A DNA stretch of 52,691 nucleotides from Didymodactylos carnosus (GCA_905250885.1 CAJNOQ010000385.1:1-52691); one strand, 5' to 3'. Counted from the stretch's first letter, positions 1 to 14,540 are shown. The notes: generated from the sequence alone by a model not told the origin. Made by a program: numbers and translations.

Positions 1-140
1 TCCCTGAAAATTCCCTAAGGATTCCCTCCAAACTCCCTTTGAAGTCCCTGGGGAATCCATGTCGGGATTCCCCAGGGAGTTTTTTCAGGGACTCCCTGGT
101 GATTTTCCCAGGGAAAGTGGACTAGGGCTCCTCTTGTTTC
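1..140. repeat. GGGA/TCCC-rich inverted array, cut by the window edge
   Basis: The first 140 bases carry about ten copies of the word TCCCT or its complement AGGGA, in both orientations, spaced 8-15 bases apart. This resembles the subterminal array of the 19093-19599 element, where GGGAC/GTCCC words alternate in the same way. Only one side is visible because the window starts inside it, so neither terminal repeat nor target duplication can be tested. It is probably one end of a non-autonomous DNA transposon. Confidence 0.45.
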
Positions 141-2686
141 TATTCATCACTTTTATAAAGAACGAGGATTTCCAGAAGAAATCATTCATTCTCTCTTTAT
201 GACACTGTTAACTGCTAAGGTAGCACAGTACCCTAACAGGCACTATCATGATCTCACTCATTAAGATCATATACTTCTTTCAAAGCTATAACTGCGGCTA
301 AGATACACAAAATGGACGCAGCCAACTGATTTACAACCAATCAAACATCTTATTTTAAGTGCAAATCATATCGAAGCGCTTGGTCTATCTACATGGCTGA
401 GATAAGGACGGTTATAGGATTGAAGAACGCCATCTCAACAATCTAGTGGATTAGTCATGAATTTACATTATGAAAGTTATCTCACTTAATTGAATTTGTT
501 ATTTGAATTATCTGCATCGCAATTAATTCTCTTGTTATTTACCATTTTAAGTGAACTTTTGATATCACACAAATTTGTCGGGACTTTTGAATTAAAAGAT
601 GGACACCTATGGCAAATATAATATGTAAGTGTGAACTGAAAGCGTATGAAAGTCATAAACTAAATGAGGTTATAAAACAATCACTCAAATGAAACTATTT
701 CAAAATTATTTTTTAGGAAATATGAATTATCTGCTTCGCGCACATGGGTTTTCATTAGATATATGTGAACTTGATAGCGTCTATCAACGCTTTCATTGTC
801 CATATTATGCCAATGCACCACAAACAAATCTGTATTCATTTTTAACTTATTTTGAAATAGAAATAGTCATGCTGTCTATTAGGACGATAGTATAGTATTG
901 TTTTGTTGTTATCATGTCTAACTTCAAACATTTTTCATAAAGTTCCTTATACAAAAATGCGTGAGACTTGTTTACCTCAGTAGCCGCTTATACCCAGTTA
1001 TAGGATGATAAACTTAACTGTTATTTTGTGTTTTATTTGTGTTATCGTCATTGTCCCATAGATCATAGTCTATATGAAAAAGAAAAGATCTATATTCATT
1101 CCACTTATCGTATATTCATTTTGGGCATGACGCGCGTTTCTTTCTTCTTATTATTGTGAAGAGTACTCTTACACTTTTAAATTTCGATATAAATTTTGTA
1201 TTTTGTACTATAGATAAACCCTTAAAGATTTATTATTTTTATTTTCTATGTCATTGTTCACTCAGTTATGCATAATGCATGTATTAGGATCAAATAACAA
1301 TCGACTAAAAGTAGTTAGTATACATTTCATTTTCACGTACGTAAACTTAACCGTCTAAAATCTGTTAGTCACTTGTCATGAGCGTTTTGAAAAGAGAGCA
1401 TTGATCGTTTTGTTTCTTCATCTGGCTGTAATCCCATGACATATGAGCATATATATTTAAAAATACAAAGTAACGTCATCATTATTCGTGCTATATTGTC
1501 TATCTCGAGTTATCATTCAATATCAGTTGTTCGTGTGTTTAATGGAAATAGTCGTGTAACAGAGATATCAAAATCATGCTTTTGTCAAGTGTTCGTCGTG
1601 TATAGTGTATTATGCAATAAACCACACAATTTATGAGCGACCGTTTGATCGAGTTAATTAGTTTTTGATGTTTATTGTGTAATCGTAACTAGATGTTTTT
1701 TTTATTAGGAATTGTTACATATCTATCCGTCTATATGTGTTGCTGTAAGAAGAAAAAAAATAAAATTATTTTACGATAAACATATACAATATAAAAACAA
1801 TAAAATTGAAGAAGAGATTGACAGATCATTCTCAACATAAAATTGATTAATTGTTAATATATATGTATTAATAAAATCGTAATAACACCAACTGGAGAAG
1901 AAAGTCCTGTTCTGTAATCAATACCTCAATCTCATTAGTGATATGTGTTGTAACTGACCTTCTTTGATCAAACTATATAACTAACAGTAATATTAATCAG
2001 TCCTTGAGTTTACACGGAATTGATGTTAAACAAATGAACATTGAAGAGACTTTATAAGAGACACTATCAACTCATAAATAGATGAGTAGTATAAAAATGT
2101 GTCATTCATTTCTAAGCTCTTTTTCTTGTTATTGTCAAGTATGCTTGTATAGTGTTGTACATGTCTTTAATGTTTTTTCAATTTGCATAATTACACTGAA
2201 ATCAGGAATAATTATGCTCTATTTGTACATGAAAACATATTTAGTCAATTTCCGGCTATTTGATTGTACAGCCGTTAAAAAATAATGTATATAAAGCACC
2301 CGCGCTACTTAGCTCAACTTCAGTGTATATAAAATATTTCTCTTCAATTTCTCTGATGTTGTGTAGAAGAAAAAGAAGAAGGCGTGTATAAATCTTGTTT
2401 TTTCATAATTAGATTAATAAAACCATTTACAGGCTAATGTGGATATAAAATGACGTTTTTATAAATAGTTACGGTTTAATGAAGGACAACTACAATATGA
2501 ACGTATTGAACAATAATAGTCTAAATTGTGTTACTTGGTGAAGGTCAGTGCAATGATATTTTTGTAAAAGTCAATCAGATTTCACACAACAATAAATGTA
2601 GGCAACACCACGTTAAATCACATTATCTATAGATAATCAACAGTTAGATTATTGACCGTAACATAACATAAGTTTGACTTGGTCAC
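141..2686. other. Gene-free AT-rich stretch
   Basis: Only short isolated open frames (under 70 codons) are present, with no splice-consistent chain, no recognisable domain and no repeat that I could pair. I see nothing that supports a gene. Confidence 0.5.
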
Positions 2687-3088
2687 ATAACTCTGCTATT
2701 GAAATAAAATTCCATTACGTTGTTTGATGTTTTGCCGTCTTCATATCTTCTGAAAAGAACGCACGAAGCTTTCCAATGTCTTGATTTATAAGTGAAATCT
2801 TGCTTAATCAAATAACAGGTGCCCACACTCTTTGTACATCTTTCATTGAAGAGAAATTGTATAACTATCCCTTTTTAAAACTTGATTACAGAAGTTTATT
2901 TTAATTTTCTCAAAATATTTCTTCAATCAAAGATACATAGAGAGTGTGGGCATCTGCTATTTGTTTAAGCAACATTCCACCTACAAATCAAGACATTGGA
3001 GAGCTCCATGCATCCTTTCTTTCAGAAGAAATGAAGAAGGCAAAACATCAAACAACGTAATGGAATTTTATTTTGGTAGCAGAGTTAT
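2687..3088. mobile_element. Foldback (long inverted repeat) element
   Basis: The left arm at 2687-2830 and the right arm at 2942-3088 are reverse complements of each other with scattered mismatches, separated by about 110 bases. The arms share, for example, the words ATAACTCTGCTA, ATTACGTTGTTTGATGTTTTG and CAATGTCTTGATTT. Similarity stops sharply at ATAACTCTG on the outside and GCCCACACTC on the inside. No coding potential belongs to it: the 98-codon open frame at 2946-3242 merely runs through the right arm. The family is unknown; a foldback or MITE origin is inferred from structure alone. Confidence 0.75.
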
Positions 3089-6000
3089 ATCGCCATGCTG
3101 TAAAAGTAGTTCTATAGGAACAAATAATTGTTTAGAAAACACTCTTTATTTTTCAATAGATTCTTGTAGAATCGTGATTAGTAGTGGACGTCTTTTTGTC
3201 AGGGTTACTAATGAACACGGTTTCGCTTTCTTCTCTTCTTGATCAACGTTCGTATGTGACATGAAAATTTCCTTGCGTCATATGTGTATATCAATCATCA
3301 CTTTATGTTTGTTCTTAGTGCGGTTAATTACATTCGCTTTTCTTTAGTTTGAATTTTCTACACACGCAAGACCAGTATGCCATTTCCTTTTATTTCCGAT
3401 TAAAAGAGGATTAAAACTTAGAATGTCCAGTGTGAAAATGAAAAGGTAGAGAGAGAAGAAAAAAAAGTTGAAGAGCTTAACAAATTTTAAACATCAACAG
3501 AATTCTTCTTTAAAAACAGTATATACGTAATAGGTATTAGATGACATAATTAGTAGAAAAAGATTGAAATTGTAAAAAAAGAAAAAGTATCAACCGATAA
3601 AGTCAACTGTGTTAAATTGTTGATGGCTGATGTAGTAGACACACTTCAATAAGGTAAAATAAAGAAAAGAATATGTACAGCTGATTTATTTTTTATAAAA
3701 AATCAACACAATGGACTAAAGTATAAGAAGCAAGAGAAATTATTTTATTAGTCTCATTTTGTCTAAATTATAATGTCACTAATAAATCTTTATTTAATAC
3801 TTTTCCTTCTCATCAGCTATACCACAGAGAATAACTACATTTGAGAAACTTCAGTGTTTTCTTACCGCAGTTTTTCCAATACTTGCCGTAACTTTCTATT
3901 TGAAACGAAAGAAGGAATATTATCTTGTATTTTTATCAATTTGTACTGTAATAATAATAATAATATAATAATTGCCTTTGAGCGATTTGGACTGGATAAT
4001 ATTGATGTAATTCTTTAATGAACAAAAAATGTGCCATCTGTCTTGATAGCGGGATAAGAGGAGTGAAGTATATATGAACATGTTTTCTCTTCGTGCATGT
4101 AAGGGGACACAGTTAGTTTGAGATAATATGACAAGAGAGCTATGTCAACGTGAAGGTCTTTTTAAGGAGATAATGAATAATTATGACTGAACGTACATTC
4201 TAAAAATCAAGAAGCCAATCAATATACTCATAATCCAGAACATGAAACATCATCCTTATCATACAGTTAATGTTTTCTTCGCTATAATTAACCTGTACTT
4301 GACTCTGACTATCGAAACGTTAAATCTAGTGTATACTATTCCCTTGTCTGAAAATAAGAGATTTATAAAGTAGAGTGTCTATGTCAGTTAAAAAAAAAAT
4401 TCTTATTCAAAGCGTATAGTTATAATTGTCAATACACAAAATTCTAAAGTTGCATGTCGAGTGAGATTTTGATAATTAGGATGGTAGAGGAAGACAGCAC
4501 CCTGAAATGAAAACTTTTGACTATTCGATTAAGCAAATTCTTTTTTACATTAATAACAACTCTTCTCATGTTGAATACGACAATCAATTATGTATAAAAA
4601 TTATGTCTGCTTTCAATGTACAGTTTGAAGGATTAACGCGTAGAGAAAATGATATTATAGTATTGAAATACTCTAATAGAAAATTGATTCCTAAACTAAA
4701 TTGATTGTAAATATAAGAAGAGTTATGTGCAATAGAGAACTATTGTCTTCTGCTTTTCAGACATTCTATTAATACAATAGGCAATTCCAAGGACATTTTT
4801 ATCCATTTTCTGTTTGAGACTATTCTCGCTTCAATTACAATTTATTTTCGTTTTAAAGGACATTAGAAGGACAATACATGCGCCCTTCATGAATATCATT
4901 TCTGATGACTAGGATATGGTACAGACTAATTCTCCAAGACATTTGTCACTGGCAGCTTGACAATTTTCGGATTGATACAGTCTATGGATTGAGTGAATAT
5001 CAAATAGAGAACGTCTATACTTGTTGACATTTTATATTAATTATATTTTCATGCACATGCTTGTGATATAAACATTCAAATAGAACGAATATATTGACAA
5101 CACAATATTTCTAAGAAGAGTCTCAGTAGTTAGTTGTATCACTAATTTAAGGGTTCCTTTCTCTTCTATTTTTATTTGTCAGTCTAGCAGATAATTCATT
5201 TGACCTGATGATGTCTGAGATCATACTACTATATCTATTATATGCATGATCAATTAGTAATAGTGGACTCTAAACTCTACTGAAATGTTAGCTACCTTTT
5301 CTTCTTCTCTTTTCAAAAGAAAATTTCTTCTCTTTTTTCACAGTGATTATTATTATCTCAACTATCTTTACTGCTATAACACACGTTCTCTCATGTTCAA
5401 TTTTTCCTTTCTTTTAATTCAGGTCAATGTTTCTTATAATAGATACTACTTTTTTAGATTATGATTATGATTCTTTTTTGCGCTATGCAATGTATAAGTG
5501 TCTGTGTGTATGTGTCATTGTACTTTTTTTCAATACTAATCGACGCTGCATAATAGAAATTTATTGCGCAACCTATAGTTTCTGAATAATAATACAGGAA
5601 AGAAAAAGCGAGAAGAAAAGAAAAAAAAATTCATGTTCTATTCAAAATTTCTTGTTAATTAAAATAGTTAATAAGACCATATTCTATAATTATTGTAGAA
5701 GGAAAACTGACCAGCCATGGAGATGGTTTCATTGTATAGACATAGAATAAAAGAAAAAAGGTTGCTTTAGTGAAGAAAGAGAGACAGAAAGAGACTGTAT
5801 ATATCTGTCTACGCGATAACTTTTCTCCTTGTTGCCAATTTATCTGTCAAACATCAGACAAGAGTAGTCACTTTCACCACAATAGACAAACTAGCAATAC
5901 ATTCATTTAACTCGCCAAAAAAACAATTAATTTCATGTATTAAAAAAAGCATGAGTGAATGAACTTAGAAGAGAATATCAGTCATTATAAACACACATAC

Positions 6001-8219
6001 TAAATATAAAGACAATAAGATCATAGTACCGTATATTCTATACATGATGTTTGCTGAATTGAAATGATTATATTATGTACTTAGAAAATAAATCTTAACT
6101 CTATACTAAAAACCCTAATCCCACGTGCTAGTGACATCGATTCAATAGAATATCGTCAGTAAAATTAGAGATATAAAATTTATGTACATGTAACATCGAA
6201 CTATATTCAAACGAATATAGACCATAAAAATGGTATTACATCATTCTACTTTTTCTCTTTAATTAGTTTGAAATTTGTTATTTGTTTCGGGTTCATCACC
6301 CTAATTTGTTCACAACAATATTTATTATTGATCATAATTTATGGAGTGATGATATTGTAATTATACGTTGTGTTATATAGTCACATAAAAAAAGAATTAA
6401 AAACTAAGTAAGAAAATTGATCAAAAATTGTAATTAAAATGAGTAATAAATCATTTTTTCGATGACAACTACTTTTATTACTTAGAAAAATTTATTTTTT
6501 GAATCTGGGTGAAAATATCTATTTCTCCAGAAAGAACTCGATCAAATGCAATTTTTGCTGAAATCCTATATTAAAAAAAAGATGTCAAAAATGGTCTTCT
6601 AATTAGTGATGATGTTTTCTCTTCAGTTAACGGCATATCGATATTGAACTGATCAGTTAAGTTGCTAATGTTGATCAATCGGAAAAAGTTGTTGAATAGT
6701 TTGAAAATATTTGTATAAATAAATGTAAAAGTTAAAATCTCAGCATGTTCGATATAATTGATAAAAGAAGGAATGTGTGAAATATTTTCTAACAGTTGAT
6801 GTTGCCGAGATAACCTTGAAGTTCATTTAGATGCTTTAAAATATAATAAGAAATAAGAATGATGATGATGATGGTTATCTGCTATCGATCTCGTTCGAGA
6901 AGTGACTGTACGAATGATCTGTATATATTGAACTTGTGTTATACACAGGAAATGGATCATTGACTTTGAAAAAAGTGGTGATGAAATGATTATGAGAGAA
7001 AAAAAGGGAGAAGAAAATAACATCATGATGATTGTCATTGAATGATTTGTTGTTGTTTAATATATCTGCTGAGTAGAGAAGACCTTCTTCAGATATCTAA
7101 CCCGAAGGGCTTTCTCTTTGATATAATTGACTTTTCTTTTTGTCGTTATATATATATTCAACAATTAAATATAAACATGATTAGTAGAAGTTTGATCTTC
7201 AATGTATTTCCGGCTTGGCCAGTGTGTGTGTTTTTTTTCTGATCTTGTTTTGCACCATTACCACTTACTTTTTCATTGTCAGTAGAGATATAAGACAAGT
7301 GAATTCTTAACCATCAAAGGAAAAATAATCGGATAAACAAAAAACATAAATGATAAAGAAACGTTTCTAGTGTATAATGCTTTCTGTAAAATTGTCCCGA
7401 TATTCAAAGGTATAAATACGTATTCGGATTAAAGAATATCTCGCAATAAATCTGAATTTTTTTTTTTTTTTATCTATCGATAATAAGTTTAATTGAAGCT
7501 ATTATAGGGTTAGATTTATATTACTGTACTTGTTTTTGGCTTGTTGATACTAAATATAATCTTATTTCAGCACCTCAGTGTATATATTTTTTATTACATT
7601 AACAAATTCCATTGGCAATTAAAAAAAGTAAAGAAACTTTTTGTATTTCATTTTCACAGCTTTACTAATATACGTGTTACATAACTAACAAATCGGATAA
7701 TGTGTTAAAATGTTTTGAACGGTTGTCAATTAAACGACATAACTTTTCTTTTATGCCGTAGAAGAAGAAATCGATGATGACAAAATTTGTTTGTTTTGCT
7801 TAAATGAAGTTGAAATCGATGATAGAGAGAGAGAGAGAGAAGTAAAATGGATTTGATAATGATAAAAAATTGTTCTTCACGGTCCATAGGAAAAATAAGA
7901 CTTGCTTCTAGGCGTTTTACTTTCCCGAAAAACTATTTCTCTTCTATTTGATAAACAAAACATTGTTGAGAAAGTTTTGATCAGCTGGATGGAAATTAGA
8001 TTAAGATCAGACGATTAAGGTGTTAATTAGAGAAACGATGAATGTATATATATACCACATTCTGATAACCTCTATGCTATTGATTTTTTTTTGTCAATTT
8101 AACAAGTATACATTCTAACCCTGTTTACACCTGATACAGTTGTTGCTGATCTCATTGTGAGAATATCAAGGTCAGTCATTGTATACATTGTGATCACTCT
8201 TTTCTCTACGTCACATGAA
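3089..8219. other. Gene-free AT-rich stretch
   Basis: No frame shows a recognisable domain or joins to others through plausible splice sites. There are homopolymer runs and a short (GA)n tract at about 7823-7841. Nothing else could be supported. Confidence 0.45.
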
Positions 8220-8549
8220 ATGGTATTTAGTCTCATATTCAAGAGTTGTCACTTATTCATACCATCAAAAATGGTTATTGTTGTTGGCTATATGAATGAA
8301 ATCGAAGCTCTTTCTCCTCCTCTTCTTATAGTCTTGTTTGCCAGCTGCTTTATAATCCTTGGACATATATTGGGAGCAATTAAACGATTAACAAGAATAG
8401 ATGAGTATGAGCAAAGAGAGAAAAAAAAGCACTTATATATCAAAAATACAATAAATTGTTCGATTCAATCATTGTCAACAACACAATCTTCATCTCATCA
8501 TAGGAGATTTCTTGATACGAATGAACAACGAAAAAAAAGAATGCGGTGA
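8220..8549 (+). CDS. Possible small single-pass membrane protein (hypothetical)
   Basis: An open frame of 109 residues from the ATG at 8220 to a TGA at 8547-8549. It has two hydrophobic stretches: residues about 2-22, and a strong one of about 20 residues around 38-58 (LLIVLFASCFIILGHILG). The latter is followed by a basic and polar tail containing RLTRIDEYEQREKKK and a Ser/Gln/His-rich end. This looks like a membrane anchor with a cytoplasmic tail. The frame stays open further upstream to about 8157 without another ATG. I recognise no family, and there is no supporting splice structure, so this may be a chance frame or an isolated exon. It ends about 0.9 kb upstream of the cadherin gene on the same strand and does not join it in frame. 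Confidence 0.25.
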   Translation: MVFSLIFKSCHLFIPSKMVIVVGYMNEIEALSPPLLIVLFASCFIILGHILGAIKRLTRIDEYEQREKKKHLYIKNTINCSIQSLSTTQSSSHHRRFLDTNEQRKKRMR

Positions 8550-9090
8550 TTCGGAACTAAGAATTAATAGATCTCACACCATCTGCAACACATAGTTTCG
8601 TTAACGATAGAAGTTTTTACCAAATAACGTTAACCTCGTTAATGCTCACTTCTTCGTACCTTCATATCTAACAGAGAATGGCGTTTTCACACATTTTTTT
8701 TAACGAATTTATTTTATTCGTTCTAAATCTGTGAAACTGTTGTTAACCAAACACATATTATTAGTAAAAACAGTATAAAGTTAACAATGAGCATCTCTTG
8801 TGAATGAATAGTGTGAACTTTCAATAGATATTTGCTTTGCAGTTAGTTCTTATAGTAATCTCGTAGTTAAGCGATCTGACCATCGCTATTTTTTTCCCCA
8901 CATTGTAAAAAGAATCAATTTTTTTCAAACTGTTTAGTTATCGATCAACTGATTTCAATCGTACACATTGATCTTCTTATTGTTATAAAATTTATTTTTT
9001 TGCAGTATCTAAATCCTCAAGTCACACACACATTAATTATTACAATTATAATGAGAATTAGTTAAATAAATCAAATATGTGAAAAAGTTG

Positions 9091-9114
9091 ACTCTCTTTC
9101 TCTCTCTCTCTCTC
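9091..9114. repeat. (CT)n microsatellite
   Basis: A slightly interrupted CT run lies about 310 bases upstream of the cadherin start codon. It could sit in the promoter or 5' untranslated region of that gene; nothing shows a function. Confidence 0.6.
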
Positions 9115-9427
9115 ATTTCGACGAATGTATCAATATTGACAACTAACAAAAAAGAGAATGAACAGACTCGAGAACAAATTTTTCAACATCGATGATGATG
9201 TTTAATTATCTATCTTTCTATATGGGTAGACGAAACCTTATGATAATCGGTTTTTTTTCTTTCTCTTTCTTTCTCCTTTTATTCTCTATTTCTTGTCTCT
9301 ATACGAGAAAAAAGAGAAAAAAGAAGAGAAAAACTGAACTATATCGTTCAATTGCATTCTGTTGTAGAAAGTGTTAGACCATGCATTTCTTTCATTCATT
9401 TCATTTTAAGATGTTGAACTTTTAATC

Positions 9428-11491
9428 ATGTACAATATTGTCATATTATTATTCTTAATATTTCATTATTGTTATCCAATACCAACATTAGATATTCGTT
9501 ATCCACAATTTTTTCATATTGTTAATAATACCGTAGAAGTTCTTGAAGGTAAAACGTCTGGTAGTTTCATTGCTTTTATTAATCTGTTAAATGACATTCC
9601 AACGGTCAATAACAATAATGAATGGGAATTAACTTCCAGTGATACTGATTTTTCTATACAATCATCAACAGCTTTATCAGGACGTTCATGGACATTAATA
9701 ACAACAAATATACTTGATCGTGAACGAACACCATTTTATCAATTTCAAATTGAAGCAAAACATCTTGTTAAACCGTTCTATATAGTTAATCAGACAGTGA
9801 AAATAAAAATATTAGATATTAATGATAATTTACCACTATTTAATCGTTCTCTTTATCAATGTAATGTAAAACCAACTATTCAATATAATGAATTAATAAT
9901 ACAAGTAAATGCATATGATTTAGATGAAGGAAAAAATGGTGAAATTATTTATAGTCTTATTAATTATAATGATTTATTTCGAATTAATTTAACAGATGGA
10001 CGAATATTTTTTATTGGTAAAAATAAATTAAAAGCAGATACACGTTATGATGTTATTGTACAAGCACAAGATTTGGGTGAACCCCCATTATCTAGTACAA
10101 CACTATTAAAAGTTCATGTTTCATCATTACCAACAACTTTATCAAATTCTTGGCATGTTCTTACTGGAAATGGAAATGGTGAACAAAATCCAAAAAGTAT
10201 TTTAATTATTGCCGGTTTACTAGCATTTTTATTTGTTCTTTGTTCAATAATTATCGGCTCTATTTGTCGATGTCATTTAAAACGACGAAAACAATTATTA
10301 AATAATAATAATAATAATAATAATAATGGTAATACAAATCATACAAATGGTGGTAGTAGTGGAAGACGATTAAAATCTACATCGTCATCGGCATCATCAT
10401 CGTCATCATCCGGTTCCATCACGGATAATGATTTACAACAAACGATTAATGTTGCCAATGGTGAATATTGTCATACAGACGATGATCATTTTGAACGAGC
10501 GGTAAGACACTGTTTGATCTTTATTCTTTTATGCGACATGCTGGTGAATGTATTGATCGAAGAAAAGTCATTTAATTCTCATTTTCCATTGAAAGACTGA
10601 TACACATTCGGTCAAAGAAAACATACGACATCAGTTGATTCTATTGAAAATATTTTTATTTAATGATAGTATTCTGTTTAAATCTAACGGTAGAAAAATT
10701 TGTTCAATATGATCATCTTTGATTATGTAACTATGAATGTAAGGTAAAAGTATGAGTTGACATTGAAACTTTAAGATTTACAGATACTGTAAAATCTACA
10801 AAATTTTTAAGTAATGATGATGAATATTATATTCTGTTTCTAGGTTTTATATGATCCAATTACATCCTATCCGAATACATATGTACTTTTAAAACAAAAT
10901 GATAGTCAAATTCCATCATCATCCCTAACATGGTATGCATATGAAAGTAATAATACGAACAATAACAATAGTAATAATATCCAGAATGATCATGATAAAG
11001 TGCAATGTAATAACTCTTCAAATAGTCAATTATGTCATGATAATAATAGAATAAAATTACAGACATTATCAAATATTGATAATAATACAAATCATCAGGG
11101 TTCATCATCTACCTCATCGCCAGTACGTTCTGATGATGGATGTTATTGTTCATCGGATATGTCCTCAGAACAATCACATCATTCAACATTCGCTCTACAA
11201 CTCGACTCATCACAAGGTTTTTTATTAAATCCATCGTCGTTAACGTCTACCGATCAACAATTACCCCGACTTATAACTAGTAATCATAATGAAAATTGCC
11301 GATTAAAAACTTTGAAACATGTAAGATTTAAAGGCGATAATAATGGAACGATGATTAATACACCAATGACATCGGGTGTAGCCTCCATTGATTCTACCAC
11401 GGCCATGAAACGTTTTGAAAATATTTATGACAGCAGTAGTACCTCAACCACTATACCCAATACAATTGACTCCCATGCATCCTATGTTTAG
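9428..11491 (+). CDS. Short cadherin (protocadherin-like), two extracellular repeats, single-pass
   Basis: Two exons, 9428-10501 and 10844-11491, give 573 residues; the intron is GT at 10502 to AG at 10843, phase 0. Residues 1-19 (hydrophobic, ending YPIP) look like a signal peptide. A first cadherin repeat (about 25-135) has DRE at 97-99 and the calcium-linker DINDN at 130-134. A second (about 136-232) has AYDLDEGKNG at 162-171 and AQDLGEPPLSS at 213-223. A transmembrane helix follows at about 257-281, then RCHLKRRK. The remaining 290 residues form a low-complexity tail rich in Asn and Ser. Cadherins mediate calcium-dependent contact at the plasma membrane. Protocadherins usually have six or seven repeats, so this is a very short form; the signal peptide argues it is complete rather than truncated. 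The second repeat lacks a clear DRE motif (KADTRYD is in its place). The tail has no catenin-binding motif I can recognise. Neighbours give no functional clue. Confidence 0.82.
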
Positions 11492-14400
11492 TGATGTACT
11501 GCAAGCTTTGAAAGTGAACAGGATAATATTTTTGACATCTAATCCCGTGAGAGTTTATATCTCATTCAGTCATAATCTGAAGAAAAATAATTTCTACTAT
11601 TTTCCATATTGACAAGATCATTTTGACTACTTCTGATATAGTCTCTCCTGTTTGTTATTTTTAACAGTGAATATTTCCTATGTTTTTTTTTTGTACATTT
11701 TTTATACACATAAATATATCTCTATGGTATGAGATAAATTGTAAACAATTGATATTCTTTGTAGTCAAATATTAAGGTGAGAAAAATAGAATGAATTACT
11801 ATCGTAAACCACTCATATTATTTTCATTTTTATTTACAACGGACGTGTGATATTTAAATTTAACTTAATCGAACATGATCGACTCATTTATGCTTGCGTT
11901 TCCTTCCTAATTGCTTGAAGATTTTTTTGTAAATATTACGTGATGATATAAAGTTTATGTCAACGTCTATTTTGAAGGAAACAAGAGCTTTATCATGATT
12001 ATTAGATTATAATGACGACATAACTATATCTAGATAACCCAGACATGTCAATATTTTTTAAGAAAATCAATTGGTTTTCATGCATGCAAAAAAGATCAAT
12101 GTCTATATGTTCATACGGTGACTACGACTAATAATAATAATAATAGAACACAATCCGATTAAAACTTGCAACAGTAATCCTTCCACCATTGTTTTTAAGT
12201 ATATAGTCCAGACATAATGGACACATCACATCACATCACATTGTCTAAATTCAATTTTTTCTTCTTCTCTGTATGCCTCTTTGTTGTCGTGTATTCTATT
12301 CATTAGACTAAATCAAATTAGTTAAAACAATGGTTTGTCTAGCTAATAATCCAATATTATTTGTTGGTCATGACTAGTATTAATTGAGTATGAGTCATCT
12401 CACAGAGACTACACATTAAAATGTGTTTAAATAAAATAAAAAAAAATATAATGGACAAATATTTTTTATCAAATGAATAAATACTTTTCTAATTCATGCA
12501 TAGCAAGAATGTCAAAACTATTTTCTTTTTTTACACATTGTGAATAATTGTCATCAAATTTAAATTTATCCTTCAATAAATCAAATATCACGATATAAAT
12601 AAAATAACTGATCGAAAATACTTTGACTATTGTTTTAACATTTTTTTAGTGTAACTGAGAAATTATATGAAATATCCTTTCGTGACTAAGTCTATTATGA
12701 GCTTGTTCTTCTTTGATCCTTTTCTCCTGATGGGAAGAAGAAGAGATTTGGTCAACCGTATAGTAACGATCAAGTCGAATGATATTAACTGAAATTAATT
12801 TTGACGCGATCTATTTTTGAACGAGGTAGGTGATCAAAAGAGAGAAAGAACTTGATAACAACTCTAGATCTGATGAAAAACAACGCCCTATGGCAAGATA
12901 TGTAAATAAGATATTGATTATCATTACATTTTTCATATTGTTTCCATTAAAATTTTATTTCACTAGTATAACACTTGTAATATAAAACAAAAGTGTGCTT
13001 AACTCAATGATTGTTACACTTAACACGAAGAAAAGATAACATCACATTTTCTATATATATATGTATAGTCGTCTGAAGTAAAAAACAATATTAGGTAAAG
13101 TAAACTAAAAACAAATGCAAATTAATTCTGATATACTTCTTCTTCACAAAATGAGACATCGAATATTTTATGATCGAGATCAGTATTTAGTTACTTGGGA
13201 TCGAAGATATAGATATCAGAACATTTGAGAAAAAAAATGACTACAATATTAATGAAAAGCTGAATGCTAAAGAACAAATAAGTAAAAATTCTGAAAACAA
13301 GAGAATGTTTTCTATTTGTGTTTTCACTCTGCTGTATTCTGTCCTTAAAACCGAAGAATTTTGTAGTATATTATTTGTTTTTTTGACATCATGTCTTACT
13401 TTGCAGATGTACAGTTAAAAATTGAAATATAAACGACAATATTATTAGCATATTTAGTTTGTATTTGCATATTTATATCCTACAATAGTTCACACAACTT
13501 TCTTTTTGTTTTAATCAACAAGAGCACACGTTCTCTCGATATATTTAATCAGTGTCTTTTTTCACACACACATTATTATTGGAATTGATCAATTGAATAT
13601 TAAATATTGACCTATATTGAACAAAGTCAAGACTCATCGTTTTCTATCATCTTCAAACAATAATAAAAAAGCAAAGTATCATACAAAAGTGGCTCACATA
13701 CTCTATATTTTATAAACTCTCATTGAACAAAGACTGAATAAATGACAATTTCAAAACATTGAACAGAATAACAAAACGAAAATTTATCATCGAGTAGCAA
13801 GCAAGATTTGTTCAATGAGAAGAGTAACTTAATCATCGATTTGCAATACTTGGAAATGTCACTTATTTTTGTGTATATTTAAAATTATTTAATGAATCCT
13901 CCCTTCCTCATTCTAGGTTATTCTTAGAAATGTCACACTAATCGAAAAGTGAAGATGATGAAGATTTTATATTTTTAGAACTGAATAAAATGCTTTTGTT
14001 TTAGATATTCTTTATTGTGTAGATTGCCAGGAAATTCTGTTTTTCATTGAATATTGTAATGATCTCTCAAAAACCCTATTCTTTTGAGCCAAAAGTTTTA
14101 CCAGGGGCATTTAAGAACATTTTCGAAGTTTATTTACTTTGATTTTTCTTTACAATTTTTGATTTATAGTGAAAACTATTTTTTAATTTCAAAAACCCTA
14201 TCACTCGAAAAAGAAAAACGTTAGTTGCAGACCAGAAAACTCACAGTAGCTCTAGTGCGTTAGTGTACCTGATAAAACTGTTGGTGATAACGAATGAAGT
14301 CAGCGAGAGATGTCACGTTAGTGTAAGACTACTGATGTTTTTGTAAATTGTGTACACTTTAAAGAAACAAGCGACTTATAATTAAATACAGAAATTCAAT

Positions 14401-14500
14401 TCCAAAAAGCTGCATTATAGTGTCTCCCATGAACATACAAAATGCGACTTTACGTGTTAGTCACTTTATAGGATCTTTTTCTAACCGCACCAAAGACATG
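11492..14500. other. Gene-free stretch downstream of the cadherin gene
   Basis: It starts with the probable 3' untranslated region of the cadherin gene. A (CACAT)n tract lies at about 12222-12241 and a short TAA run at about 12128. No coding chain, RNA gene or paired repeat was found. Confidence 0.45.
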
Positions 14501-14540
14501 TTAGTCGGATCCATTTGGTGATATATATCAACGTGAAGAA

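Noticed and set aside
2946-3242. A 98-codon open frame
   Set aside because: It lies across the right arm of a foldback repeat and has no ATG-supported or domain evidence.
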